From Novosphingobium sp. AP12 (GTDB lineage: Bacteria > Pseudomonadota > Alphaproteobacteria > Sphingomonadales > Sphingomonadaceae), in contig NZ_AKKE01000062.1 of the NCBI RefSeq assembly GCF_000281975.1, positions 1 to 64,000 on the forward strand: 64,000 nucleotides of DNA, written 5' to 3'. Under the pieces are notes generated by a model. It worked only from the letters and a program-made list of their open reading frames with translations. It was not told the origin of the DNA and did no database searches. The translations under genes and the position numbers were made by a program. Shown here piece by piece: positions 26,252-35,187 of this stretch; the stretch's first letter is position 1; every line of letters begins with the position of its first letter.

Positions 26252-28645
26252 ATGGATCGTCCCTTCCCGGACCGCAGATCGCGCCCACTATCGCCGTTGA
26301 TATTGGGAGTGGTCATCGGGATCATCGGGTTGGTGCTGACGATCGGCGGGGCGTGGCTCGCGCTGCTGGGAGGCTCGGCCTACTACGTGCTGGCGGGGCT
26401 GGCGATGGTCGCCTCGGGCGCGCTTCTTTTCCGCCGCCGCATGCTGGGCGGCTGGATCTATATCGGCGTCTTCGTCCTCACCGTGCTCTGGGCGCTGGCC
26501 GAGGCCGGCACGAACAACTGGGCGCTGGTGCCGCGCGTGATCGCGCCGCTGGTCCTGCTGGTGGCGGTGCTGCTGGTCATGCCGACGCTGTCCGTCCATC
26601 CCCATCGCTGGAGGCTGGGCCTCGGCGCGAGCGGGGGAGCGCTGGCGCTCACCGTGGTCGCCGCGCTGGTCTTCGCGCAGATGGCGGAGACGAAGCCCGC
26701 CTTCGACCTTCCCGCGCTTGGCGCCGAGATGGGCGATCCTTCGCTCGCCGCCGCCGGAGACGACTGGCCCGCATACGGCGGCAGCGACAGCGCACGGCGC
26801 TTCTCTCCGCTCGGCCAGATCACGCCGGAGAACGTCAAGAACCTCAAGCGCGCCTGGCTCATCCACACCGGCGACATGCCCTCCGACCCCAAGATCGCCA
26901 AGACCTACGGCGGCGAAAACACGCCGCTCAAGGTCGGTGACATGCTCTACGTCTGCTCGCCCAAGAACATCGTGCTGGCCCTCGATCCGGCGACCGGCAA
27001 GCAGCGCTGGAAGTTCGACCCCAAGGTCTCGGACGAGGCGATCCCCTATACCGCCGCCTGCCGCGGGGTAAGCTACTATGCCGTCCCGGACGCACCGGCC
27101 GACCAGCCCTGCGCCAGGCGCCTGATCTACGGCACGCTCGACGCGCGCCTCTTCGCGCTCGACGCCCGCACCGGGCAGCGCTGCACGAGCTTCGGCGCCA
27201 ACGGCGAGGTCGACACCAAGATCGGCATGGGCAACACCCCCGCCGGCTACGTTTCGATCAATTCGCCGCCGACGATCGTGAAGGGCGTGGTCGTGACCGG
27301 GCACCAGGTGCTCGACGGGCAGGACCGCTGGGCGCCCTCGGGCGTGATCCGCGGCTACGATGCCGTCACCGGCAAGCTGCGCTGGGCCTGGGACATGATG
27401 CACCCGGACTGGAACGGCTATCCGCCGACCGGCCAGACCTGGGCGCGCGGCACCCCCAACATGTGGACCATCGCCAGCGGCGACGAGCAGCTCGGCCTCG
27501 TCTACCTGCCGATGGGCAACGCGGCGGCGGACTACTATTCCAGCCTGCGCCGCCCCGAGGAGAAGAACTTCGCCACCTCGCTGGTCGCGCTCGACGTGAC
27601 CACCGGCAAGCCGCGCTGGAAGTTCCAGGCCGTGCGCAACGACGTGTGGGACTACGACTTCGGCGCGCAGGCCAGCCTTGTCGACTATCGCGGCACCCCG
27701 GCGCTGGTGCTGCCTTCCAAGCAGGGCGACATCTATGTGCTCGACCGCAGGACCGGCCGTCCGCTGACCCCGGTGGGCGAGATCAAGGCCCCCGGCGGCG
27801 GCGTCGAGCCCGAGCAGCGCGCGCAGACCCAGCGCGTGTCGCTGTGGCACACGCTGCGCAAGCCCACGCTCACCGAGCGTGACATGTGGGGCATGTCGCC
27901 GATCGACCAGATGGTCTGCCGCATCCAGTTCAGGAAGGCGAGCTACAAGGGCTTCTTCACCCCGCCCGAGAGCGACCGCCGCTCGATCGAGTACCCCGGC
28001 TACAACGGCGGCACCGATTGGGGCGGCGTGGCGATCGACCCGCGCCGCGGGGTGATCGTCGCCAACTACAACGACATGCCCAACTACGTCCGCCTGGTCC
28101 CCCGCGCCGAGGCCAACAAGAAGGGCTGGGCCCCGCGCGACCAGGCCCGCGGCAATATCGGCGGCGCCGAGGGCGCGGGCGATCCTCAGGCCCACACGCC
28201 CTATGCCATCGACGTCAACGCCGGCTGGCGCCTGCCGCTCACGGGAATGCTGTGCAAGCAGCCCCCCTACGGCGGCATCCGCGCCATCGACATGGCGAGC
28301 GGCAAGACGATCTGGGACCGCCCGCTCGGCTCGGCCCGCACGAACGGACCCTTCGGCATCCCCTCGATGCTGCCGTTCGAGATCGGCACGCCCAACAATG
28401 GCGGCTCGGTGGTGACGGCGGGCGGGGTGATCTTCGTTGCCGCGACGACCGACAACCTGATCCGCGCCATCGACCTCAAGACCGGCAAGATGCTGTGGAG
28501 CGACGTGCTCCCGGCGGGCGGGCAGGCGACGCCGATGGTCTATGCGGTGAACGGGAAGCAGTACCTGGTGATCGCGCCGGGCGGGCACCACTTCATGGAG
28601 ACGCCGATCGGCGACGAGGTGATCGCCTACGCTCTGCCCGGCTGA
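26252..28645 (+). CDS. gcd: membrane-bound PQQ-dependent dehydrogenase (glucose/quinate/shikimate family)
   Basis: The protein (797 aa) has an N-terminal domain of about five helices (residues 15-145) and a periplasmic eight-bladed PQQ propeller. The propeller start is DWPAYGGSDSARRFSPLGQI, and the PQQ/catalytic region is VRNDVWDYDFGAQASL, whose Asp matches the conserved catalytic residue. Other marks are NTPAGYVSINSPP and PNNGGSVVTAGGVIF. It oxidises glucose or a quinate-type substrate in the periplasm and reduces ubiquinone; the two cannot be told apart by eye. No pqq biosynthesis genes are in the window. A strong terminator follows. Confidence 0.93.
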   Translation: MDRPFPDRRSRPLSPLILGVVIGIIGLVLTIGGAWLALLGGSAYYVLAGLAMVASGALLFRRRMLGGWIYIGVFVLTVLWALAEAGTNNWALVPRVIAPLVLLVAVLLVMPTLSVHPHRWRLGLGASGGALALTVVAALVFAQMAETKPAFDLPALGAEMGDPSLAAAGDDWPAYGGSDSARRFSPLGQITPENVKNLKRAWLIHTGDMPSDPKIAKTYGGENTPLKVGDMLYVCSPKNIVLALDPATGKQRWKFDPKVSDEAIPYTAACRGVSYYAVPDAPADQPCARRLIYGTLDARLFALDARTGQRCTSFGANGEVDTKIGMGNTPAGYVSINSPPTIVKGVVVTGHQVLDGQDRWAPSGVIRGYDAVTGKLRWAWDMMHPDWNGYPPTGQTWARGTPNMWTIASGDEQLGLVYLPMGNAAADYYSSLRRPEEKNFATSLVALDVTTGKPRWKFQAVRNDVWDYDFGAQASLVDYRGTPALVLPSKQGDIYVLDRRTGRPLTPVGEIKAPGGGVEPEQRAQTQRVSLWHTLRKPTLTERDMWGMSPIDQMVCRIQFRKASYKGFFTPPESDRRSIEYPGYNGGTDWGGVAIDPRRGVIVANYNDMPNYVRLVPRAEANKKGWAPRDQARGNIGGAEGAGDPQAHTPYAIDVNAGWRLPLTGMLCKQPPYGGIRAIDMASGKTIWDRPLGSARTNGPFGIPSMLPFEIGTPNNGGSVVTAGGVIFVAATTDNLIRAIDLKTGKMLWSDVLPAGGQATPMVYAVNGKQYLVIAPGGHHFMETPIGDEVIAYALPG

Positions 28646-28667
28646 CGAGTTCCGGCAAACGGCAAAC

Positions 28668-28706
28668 GGGGGGCCTTGCATCCGCAAGGCCCCCCTCTTT
28701 CGTTTT
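28668..28706 (+). terminator. rho-independent terminator after the PQQ dehydrogenase
   Basis: A perfect 12-bp stem (GGGGGGCCTTGC / GCAAGGCCCCCC) with an ATCC loop at 28668-28695 is followed by TCTTTCGTTTT. It starts 23 nt after the dehydrogenase stop. It may also stop transcription from the converging gene ending at 28735. Confidence 0.9.
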
Positions 28707-28734
28707 AGCGGGAAGGCTTCCGCGGCCGCTCGCG

Positions 28735-29859
28735 TCAGCCGCCCAGCGCGACGAGCCTATCCGGGGTGAGCATGGCCACCGAGGGGCAGCCCAGCTGGGC
28801 CATCGCGGCTTCCAGTTCGGTGCGCATCAGGTGGATCATGTGCGCCACCCCTGGCATCCCGGCGACCGCGAGCGCATGGAGCTGCGGGCGGCCGACGAGC
28901 ACCGCCGCCGCGCCGAGCGCCAGCGCCTTTACCACGTCGGTGCCCTGCCTGACGCCGCCGTCGAGCAGCAGCGGCACACGCCCTTGCGTTGCTTCGGCTA
29001 CCGACTGGATCAGTTCAATCGCGCTGGGCAGGCCGTCGAGGACCCGGCCGCCGTGGTTGGAGACGATGAGGCCGTCCGCGCCCTCGTCCACTGTGCGGCG
29101 GGCGTCTTCTCCCAGGACCAGCCCCTTGACGAGGATCGGCAGCGTGGTGACGCCGCGCAGCCAGGCGAGGTCGGCCCATTTGGGTGCGGCGTCGGTCAGG
29201 GGAGTGCCGAGCAGGATGCGCCCGCCCGGAACAGAAACTTGGCGCGGGCGGGGCATTCCGGCGAGGTTCACCGCGTCCACGCCCGGAGGCAGCGTCATGC
29301 CCGCAGGCTTGAGCGCGGCGTCGATTGTCAGGACGATCGCCTCGTAGCCCGCCGCCTCGGCGCGGCGGACGAGTTGCAGGCTGTGTTCGCGCTCGGGCTG
29401 CAGGTAGAGCTGGAACCACAGCGGCGCGGCCGGGCGCTCCAGTTCGCGGCCTAGGGAATGCGCGGCGGCGGCGATATCCTCGATCGTGACGCTGGCGAGC
29501 GTGCTGACGACCATGCCGGTGTCCAACGCCGTGGCAGCGCGCACTGCCGCCAGTTCGCCGTCGGGATGCGCGAGGCGCTGGTAGGCGATCGGCGCGAGCA
29601 GGATCGGCGAGGCGTGGCTGCGGCCCAGCAGCTCGATCCGGGTGCCGCCATCGAGGTCCGCCATTGCGCGGGGCAGCAGGCCGATGCGGTCGAAGGCGGC
29701 CCGGTTCTCGTAGAGCGTGATCTCGCGGCCGGCGCCTTCCTGGATGTGGCGCCACGCCTCGGGGGTGAGGTGCTGCGCCGCCCGCAGCTCGTAGTCGGCA
29801 AGGCTGCGCAGGTCCTCCGGAATGGCGGAGAGGGGCGGATGGCTCACGTCGCCGACCAC
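28735..29859 (-). CDS. FMN-dependent alpha-hydroxy-acid oxidising protein (lactate/glycolate oxidase family)
   Basis: The protein (374 aa) has the TIM-barrel FMN family signature VSNHGGRVLDG, whose His and Arg are the active-site base and carboxylate anchor. It also shows the FMN-phosphate block LLLDGGVRQGTDVVKALALGA, WFQLYLQPEREHS and ILLAPIAYQRLAHPDGE. It oxidises a 2-hydroxy acid to the 2-keto acid; whether it donates to oxygen or to the respiratory chain is unknown. Its first 16 nt overlap the end of the PKHD dioxygenase gene, so the two form an operon at the iron locus. Confidence 0.92.
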   Translation of the reverse strand: MVGDVSHPPLSAIPEDLRSLADYELRAAQHLTPEAWRHIQEGAGREITLYENRAAFDRIGLLPRAMADLDGGTRIELLGRSHASPILLAPIAYQRLAHPDGELAAVRAATALDTGMVVSTLASVTIEDIAAAAHSLGRELERPAAPLWFQLYLQPEREHSLQLVRRAEAAGYEAIVLTIDAALKPAGMTLPPGVDAVNLAGMPRPRQVSVPGGRILLGTPLTDAAPKWADLAWLRGVTTLPILVKGLVLGEDARRTVDEGADGLIVSNHGGRVLDGLPSAIELIQSVAEATQGRVPLLLDGGVRQGTDVVKALALGAAAVLVGRPQLHALAVAGMPGVAHMIHLMRTELEAAMAQLGCPSVAMLTPDRLVALGG

Positions 29860-30524
29860 TGTCGCAGGAGGTTGTGGTAGACCTGCGTCAGCGAGTCCAC
29901 CGAGGCATGGTCGGGGTGGTCGGTGGCGACCGCCTGAATGGCGCCGTCCAGTTCGAACATCAGCCGCCGCTTCTCGGGCGACGCGACGAAGCTCTGGGTC
30001 CAGAAGAACGAGACGAAGCGCGTTCCTTTCGTCACCGGCATGACGCGGTGAAGGCTGGAGCCGGGATAGACGATCAGGTGACCCGCGGGCAGCTTGATCG
30101 AATGGGCGCCGAACATGTCCTCGATCACCAGTTCGCCGCCCTCGTATTCCTCGGGATCGCTGAGGAACAGGGTGCTCGAGACGTCGGAGCGGAGGTGCTC
30201 GCCGGTGCCGGGGATCGGGAAGATCGCGTTGTCGACGTGGTTGCCGTAGTGGCCGCGCCCGTCATAGCGGCTGAAGCGCGGCTGGAGCACCTTTGCGGGC
30301 AGGGCGGCGGCGATGAACAGCGGCGTCTTGGCGAGCCGGTCGAGCACGCGGTCTGCAAGTTGCTTCGCCAGCGGGTGATCGAGCGGGAGCTGCTCGTTTT
30401 CCTTGACGCGGGCGGCGCGGTGGCCGGCGGTGGCGCGCCCGTCCGTCCAGTCGGCGCCTTCGAGCGCGGCGCGGATCTCGCGCACTTCGGAAGCGTCGAA
30501 AAGTTCGGGAATTTCGATGACCAT
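29844..30524 (-). CDS. PKHD-type Fe(II)/2-oxoglutarate dioxygenase (PiuC/YbiX family)
   Basis: The ATG at 30524 gives 226 aa, the usual length for the family. Iron ligands are H96 and D98 in GNHVDNAI and H159 in SSLHRVMPV; R169 in KGTRFVSFFW would bind 2-oxoglutarate. The SDPEEYEGGELVIED block is typical. Members sit beside TonB-dependent siderophore receptors and respond to iron limitation; the substrate is not established. Here it lies directly downstream of such a receptor, but a terminator hairpin stands between them, so it may have its own promoter or be expressed by read-through. Confidence 0.92.
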   Translation of the reverse strand: MVIEIPELFDASEVREIRAALEGADWTDGRATAGHRAARVKENEQLPLDHPLAKQLADRVLDRLAKTPLFIAAALPAKVLQPRFSRYDGRGHYGNHVDNAIFPIPGTGEHLRSDVSSTLFLSDPEEYEGGELVIEDMFGAHSIKLPAGHLIVYPGSSLHRVMPVTKGTRFVSFFWTQSFVASPEKRRLMFELDGAIQAVATDHPDHASVDSLTQVYHNLLRQWSAT

Positions 30525-30570
30525 ACGGTCTCTCTCGCCCAATATCGGGGCGGTGACAATGATCGGGATC

Positions 30571-30613
30571 AAAGGAAAACCCGGCGGACGCACTCGGTGA
30601 GCGCCCGCCGGGT
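30571..30613 (-). terminator. terminator after the TonB-dependent receptor
   Basis: On the minus strand ACCCGGCGG and CCGCCGGGT form a 9-bp stem with a 17-nt loop (30579-30613), followed by TTTTCCTTT. It begins 12 nt after the receptor stop. Confidence 0.8.
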
Positions 30614-30624
30614 CCCCTTCAGTA

Positions 30625-33042
30625 TTACATCTTCGCGGTCAGGGTCAGGACCGCCGAGCGGGCATCGCCCGGGGTGGCCCAGCCGTTGTTGCGGATGCGC
30701 GTGAAGTACAGCTTGTCGCCGATGTTCTTGACGTTGAGCTGCGCAGAGAGGTTGGGCGAGAACTCATACGCCAGGTAGCCCTGGTGGATGAGGAAGTCGT
30801 CCGACTTGACCGCTCCTGCCGTCGGCGTCGCGGCCGACAGCAGGAAGCTGCCCTGATAGGTGAAGCCGTAGCCGACCGTCAGGCCGAACGGCAGGCGGTA
30901 GGTGGTGAACAGGCTGCCCGAGTGCTTGGGGGTCTGCGGCAGGTACTGGTCGCCGCCCGGGTTCGGATTGGCGGGGGTGTTGGTGCAGGTGCCGGTACCG
31001 GGATTGGCAAGGCAGTTGTCCGAGACCGACTGCAGCAGCTTGGCCTTGAGGTAGGTGTAGTTCGCGGTGATCGTCCATGCCGAAGTGATCGCGCCCGAAG
31101 CACCGAGCGCAATGCCGTCCACGCGCGACTTGCCGTCGAGCTGCTGGTTCGGAACGGTGGGATCGCCCGAGACGACCGCGTACTTGTCACGCTCGTTGCG
31201 GAAGCCCGATGCCGTCAGCAGGAGGCCGCCGTCGAACAGTTCGCCCTTCACGCCGATCTCGTAGTTCTTCGCCGATTCCGGGCTGATGTTGCAGGTCGTG
31301 TTGACGACGCCGGGCGTGTCGGCCGTGCACGAACCGTTGACCGAGTTCTTCGACGGCGTCTTGGAGTTACCGTAGGCGGCGTAGATGCTGACTGCCTCGA
31401 TCGGCTTGTAGTTCAGGCCGACGCGGTACGAGAACAGCGTGTCCGAGTTCCTGGCTCGGATCCCAGGCGTGACCTGGCCCTGGGTCACCGTGGCGGTGGT
31501 GGTGGCAGCGATGGTGTCGGTGCGCGAAGTGCCGCTGTTGCGCTCGAGGCGCGCGCCGCCGCTCAGCTCGAATTTGCCGAGCTTCATCGTATCGAACAGG
31601 TAGCCCGCGACGTTGGTCTGCTCACCGATGGTATGGCCGGTGCGGATAAAGTTGACCGGGCCGGTGTAGACATTGCTGCCGTAGGTGAAGGCAGAGGTCG
31701 CCGGGCCGACGACCACGTCGTTCGGGTTGTCGATGTTGATGAGCGGCAGGCGGGTGAAGGCAGCAGTGCCGTCGGCGTTGCGCAGCACGTTGCCGTTGTA
31801 GAGGTCGTACTTCTCCCAGGTCGCGGCGACGCCGACGTTGACGGTGTGCTCGATCGCGCCGGTGTTGAACACGGCGTTGACGTCGAACTGGTCGAACATC
31901 AGCTGGTTGCGAGTATCGCGCGTAGTGCCACGCGGACCGGTCGGATAGTAGTAGCCGGCGGGGACGCGCACGTTGTTGGGCGCGGCGGTGGTGCCGATGT
32001 TCACTGTGCAGGCGCCGCCCGTCGGCGTCAGGCCGCTGGCGAGGCAGTAGGTTCCCTGCGGCGGGTTGACCTGCGTGAGCTGGCGCGAATCCTGCCAGCG
32101 GGCGAGGTTGCGGACCGAGACGGTGTCGCTGAAGTCATGCTCGAAGATCGCGGTGAGCGCGTCGACGTTGATCTTCTGCTTATCGACGTTGCGATAGCCG
32201 AAGTAGTCGCTGCGATCGACACCGGGGACGCGGGCGCCGGCGTAGTACGGCACGCCGTACTGCGGGATGTTATCGTCTTCCTGGTGGTTGTACTGCAGCG
32301 TCAGACGGGTCGGGCTGTCGATGCCGATGGTGACCGACGGGGCGACGCCCCAGCGCTTGTAGTCCTCGACATCGCGGCCCGGGACGTCGTTGCGGTGCCA
32401 CATCGCGTTGAGGCGGAAGGCGACGAGGTCGTTGACGCGCTTGTTGAGGTCGACGGTGGCGCGGTAGTAGTTGTCGGTGCCGATGCCGCCGGTCGCCAGG
32501 TAGGCGTCGTCGGCCTTCGGCCGCTTGGTGACGATGTTGATGTTGCCGCCCGTCGACCCGGCGCCCGAGATGACCGAGTTCGCGCCGTTGGTCACTTCGA
32601 CCTGGTCGAGGTTGTAGGAGTCGGTGCGGGTGATCTGCGCGCTGTCGCGCACACCGTCGATGGTGATGTCGTTGCTGGCGCTGTAGCCGCGGAAGGTGAT
32701 GTTGTCGCCGGGACCGGTGCCGCCCTCACCGGCGCCGAAGGTGATGCCCGGCACGGTCGAGAGCACGTCGCGCAGGGTGAGCAAATTCTGCTGCTCGATC
32801 ACTTCATTGGTGAGGACCGTGATCGTCTGCGGCGTATCGCGGACGGTACGCGTGCGCTTGGGCGATTCCAGCTTGCGGCCGGGCTCTTCGGTGATCGCGG
32901 TGTCGGACACGGTGACGCCGCCGAGGCTGCGTTCCGCGCCTTCCGCCTGCTGCGCATGGGCGACGGGCGCGAAGGCCGGCGCGATGCAGGACAGCGCAAG
33001 GAACGTGCGGCGGGCAGCCGCCTTGGAAGGCTTGAGTGACAT
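30625..33042 (-). CDS. TonB-dependent siderophore receptor (catecholate/Fiu-like)
   Basis: The ATG at 33042, preceded by GGGGGA, gives 805 aa with a signal peptide ending APVAHAQ. A plug domain follows (RTVRDTPQTITVLTNEVIEQ, DNITFRGYSASNDITIDGVRD, VISGAGSTGGNINIVTKRPK), then a 22-strand barrel. The C-terminus KNIGDKLYFTRIRNNGWATP and a final ARSAVLTLTAKM strand are typical of Fiu/FiuA-type receptors. The ligand is a ferric siderophore of unknown type. A perfect 7-1-7 Fur-like palindrome lies 43 nt upstream, and the PepSY/ApbE redox genes and tonB are adjacent. Confidence 0.95.
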   Translation of the reverse strand: MSLKPSKAAARRTFLALSCIAPAFAPVAHAQQAEGAERSLGGVTVSDTAITEEPGRKLESPKRTRTVRDTPQTITVLTNEVIEQQNLLTLRDVLSTVPGITFGAGEGGTGPGDNITFRGYSASNDITIDGVRDSAQITRTDSYNLDQVEVTNGANSVISGAGSTGGNINIVTKRPKADDAYLATGGIGTDNYYRATVDLNKRVNDLVAFRLNAMWHRNDVPGRDVEDYKRWGVAPSVTIGIDSPTRLTLQYNHQEDDNIPQYGVPYYAGARVPGVDRSDYFGYRNVDKQKINVDALTAIFEHDFSDTVSVRNLARWQDSRQLTQVNPPQGTYCLASGLTPTGGACTVNIGTTAAPNNVRVPAGYYYPTGPRGTTRDTRNQLMFDQFDVNAVFNTGAIEHTVNVGVAATWEKYDLYNGNVLRNADGTAAFTRLPLINIDNPNDVVVGPATSAFTYGSNVYTGPVNFIRTGHTIGEQTNVAGYLFDTMKLGKFELSGGARLERNSGTSRTDTIAATTTATVTQGQVTPGIRARNSDTLFSYRVGLNYKPIEAVSIYAAYGNSKTPSKNSVNGSCTADTPGVVNTTCNISPESAKNYEIGVKGELFDGGLLLTASGFRNERDKYAVVSGDPTVPNQQLDGKSRVDGIALGASGAITSAWTITANYTYLKAKLLQSVSDNCLANPGTGTCTNTPANPNPGGDQYLPQTPKHSGSLFTTYRLPFGLTVGYGFTYQGSFLLSAATPTAGAVKSDDFLIHQGYLAYEFSPNLSAQLNVKNIGDKLYFTRIRNNGWATPGDARSAVLTLTAKM

Positions 33043-33084
33043 GTTTTCCCCCTGATGTGGTCGCACTTGACGAGGGGCTGATAT

Positions 33085-33099
33085 TGAGAGTCACTCTCA
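33085..33099. promoter_or_regulatory. Fur-like palindrome upstream of the receptor
   Basis: TGAGAGTCACTCTCA is a perfect 7-1-7 inverted repeat 43 nt before the receptor start, extended rightwards as CATTATC, which also fits the classical 19-bp Fur box (13 of 19). Iron-responsive repression is inferred. Confidence 0.7.
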
Positions 33100-33179
33100 T
33101 TATCAAGGCATGAAATTAAAAAATGTTCGCCTGCTATTTACGTACGGATCGCGACTCGCGGTAAAGTCACACTGACGGC

Positions 33180-34175
33180 TCAGAGAGCGGCGGCGCCGCC
33201 CGTTTCGGCAGGTGCAAGCAGAGCGCCAAGGGCAGGGCTGATCCATTCGGCGAGCGAGTCGCCGGCGCGCGCAAGCATGCGCACCGCGAGCCGTTCGCGG
33301 ACTGCCAAGGTCTGTGCGGCTGCGGGAGCATGGACACTCAGCGCCGTCGCCCAGGCGTCCGCCAGCATGGCTGAGGCGTGGATCACGCTGACCGAGGCCG
33401 CGTGTTCGACGGCCGATCCGCCGCGCGGGTCGATGGTGTGCCGCCCGCGTACGTAGTCGCCCGAGGTGGCGACGGCGAGCTGATGGAGCGCCACGCGCAG
33501 GGGCGCAATGCCGGCGGCAGGGGTCTCGAGGTCGACCCACCAGGGATCGCCATCAGGCCTGAGGCCTAAGCCGACCAATTCGCCGCCGATCTCGACCAGC
33601 GCATGATGACACCCGCATTCGCGCAGGAGCAGGGCGAGGGCGTCCACCGCAAAGCCTTTGGCGATGCCGGAGAGGTCGAGGTGAAGACCGCCGGGTTGGC
33701 GCAGCCGCCGTGCGGCACGGTCGTAAGCGAGCCTTTGGAAACCGGAAACGGCCCGCGCGGCCGAGATCTCGGTGGGCCGAGGTGCGCGCGCGGCCTGCAC
33801 GGGCCCATGGCCCCAGACGTTGACGAGCGCGCCGATTGCCGGATCGAAGGCGCCCGCGGAGCGTTCCGCCACGTCGAGCGCCGCCGCCATTACCAGTGCG
33901 AAGTCGGCGGGCAGGGGCAGCCACTCGCCCGCCAGAGCGCGGTTGAAGCAGCCGAGGAGCGAGCCCTCGCGCCAGTGGCTCATCTGCGCGAGGATCGCCT
34001 CGAGTCGCGCCTCGATCGCGGCCACCATGGCGGCGCGGTCGAAGCCGGGGGGCGCGGCGAGCTTGACGCACCAGGTCGTGCCCATGGTCTCGCCGCCCAT
34101 CTCCGCGATCGGGGCGTCCTGCCGCCAGGTGGCGAAGCAGGACGGATCAATCGCGAGCGGGACGGCGAAACGCAT
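33180..34175 (-). CDS. apbE: FAD:protein FMN transferase (ApbE family)
   Basis: ApbE moves FMN from FAD onto a Ser/Thr of a target protein. The 331-aa protein has the family blocks ETMGTTWCVKL near residue 30, LDLSGIAKGFAVDAL, ATSGDYVRGRHTIDPRGG and the Mg-site region MLADAWATALSVHAP. No signal peptide or lipobox is visible in the chosen frame, which is odd because the likely acceptor (DUF2271, two genes upstream) is periplasmic. It is last in the PepSY-DUF2271-DUF4198-apbE row, starting 28 nt after DUF4198. Confidence 0.92.
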   Translation of the reverse strand: MRFAVPLAIDPSCFATWRQDAPIAEMGGETMGTTWCVKLAAPPGFDRAAMVAAIEARLEAILAQMSHWREGSLLGCFNRALAGEWLPLPADFALVMAAALDVAERSAGAFDPAIGALVNVWGHGPVQAARAPRPTEISAARAVSGFQRLAYDRAARRLRQPGGLHLDLSGIAKGFAVDALALLLRECGCHHALVEIGGELVGLGLRPDGDPWWVDLETPAAGIAPLRVALHQLAVATSGDYVRGRHTIDPRGGSAVEHAASVSVIHASAMLADAWATALSVHAPAAAQTLAVRERLAVRMLARAGDSLAEWISPALGALLAPAETGGAAAL

Positions 34176-34203
34176 GGGGTCTGTAGTCAGCCGGAGGCGC
34201 GGA

Positions 34204-35139
34204 TCAGGGCGCGACGACTTCGAGCGTGCTCGTGAACGTCATGCGGCGGGTGGCCGCGCGCTTGTCGATGGGCTTGGCGTCCTCGGCGCTGGCGCTCATC
34301 CAGTACATGCCGGCGACCGGCCACTTGATCTTCAGCACGCCGTCGGCGCCGGTGATCAGTTCCTGCGCGTCCTCGGCCTCGCGGTACTTCTTGCCGCCGG
34401 GGATGAGGGTGACCTTGACGCCCGCGGCCGGCTTGCCATCGATGAGGAAGCGGAAGCTGGCTTCTTCGTCGGATACCAGCGCGTCGGGGTGGGTGATCGG
34501 ATCGAATTCGAGGCCCTTGCCGGTCGTGGCCAGCTTCGTCGGCGCGTCGGCCGAGACGTAGACCGCGTAAGTCGACAGCGTCTCGCTCAGCTTGATGTCG
34601 GTCGCATCGGCCGGGATGTCGGCGACGGTCGCGACCATCCGCATGGGCTGGCCACCGGGGCCACCGGGACCACCGGGGCCGCCCATGGGGGCGCCGGCCG
34701 GACGAGCACCCGCGCCGGGAGCACCACCAGGAGCGCCGCCGGGCGCGCCCGGAGCGCCGGCCGGGCGGCCGCGTCCGCCGACGCGCCACTGCTCGGCGCC
34801 GACCTTGAAGGTGCCGCCGATCGAGGAGCGCTGCATGCCGATCTTCCAGGTGCCCGGCTTGTTGATCGCGACGTCGAAAGTACCGCGGTACTTGCCCTTG
34901 GACGGGTTCTCGATCTTGGCTTCGGTGCCGTCGGGTGCCCAGACGCTGACCTGCGCCGGGTCCATGGGCTGGTGGTCGGGGTAGAACAGGTCGTTCGAAA
35001 CGGCCGCGTCCACGGTGACGTACTCGCTGGTGCCGGCCAGCGTCGTGGTCGAGGGCAGCAGCCACATGCGGTGGGCAAGGGCAGGCGTGGCGAGCGCGGA
35101 GGACGCGGCGGCGATCATCATGATAGTGCGAAAGCGCAT
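34204..35139 (-). CDS. DUF4198 periplasmic protein with a collagen-like insert
   Basis: The protein (311 aa) has a signal peptide cleaved after ALAHR-proximal ALA (residues 1-21), then RMWLLPSTTTLAGTSEYVTV, the usual start of DUF4198 domains, whose fold resembles metal-uptake accessory proteins with Ig-like modules. Residues 120-164 are almost only Gly, Pro, Ala and Arg (GRPAGAPGAPGGAPGG and onwards), a low-complexity insert splitting the domain. The second half (ADIPADATDIKLSETLS, DGKPAAGVKVTLIPGGKKYR) is again DUF4198-like. The role is unknown; linkage to DUF2271, PepSY and ApbE suggests an iron or haem redox function. Confidence 0.85.
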   Translation of the reverse strand: MRFRTIMMIAAASSALATPALAHRMWLLPSTTTLAGTSEYVTVDAAVSNDLFYPDHQPMDPAQVSVWAPDGTEAKIENPSKGKYRGTFDVAINKPGTWKIGMQRSSIGGTFKVGAEQWRVGGRGRPAGAPGAPGGAPGGAPGAGARPAGAPMGGPGGPGGPGGQPMRMVATVADIPADATDIKLSETLSTYAVYVSADAPTKLATTGKGLEFDPITHPDALVSDEEASFRFLIDGKPAAGVKVTLIPGGKKYREAEDAQELITGADGVLKIKWPVAGMYWMSASAEDAKPIDKRAATRRMTFTSTLEVVAP

Positions 35140-35187
35140 GGAAATTCCCCTGTTGGTAAGCGGATGGTCAGCCTGTCGGCGACCGGA

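Noticed and set aside
26288..28687. 799-codon open frame antisense to the PQQ dehydrogenase
   Set aside because: It is the mirror of GC3-biased codons of a clearly conserved gene; its His/Arg/Ala-rich sequence has no domain or ribosome site.
30784..33039. 751-codon open frame antisense to the TonB-dependent receptor
   Set aside because: Val/Asp/Arg/Gly composition typical of reverse-strand shadows, and the receptor on the other strand is unmistakable.
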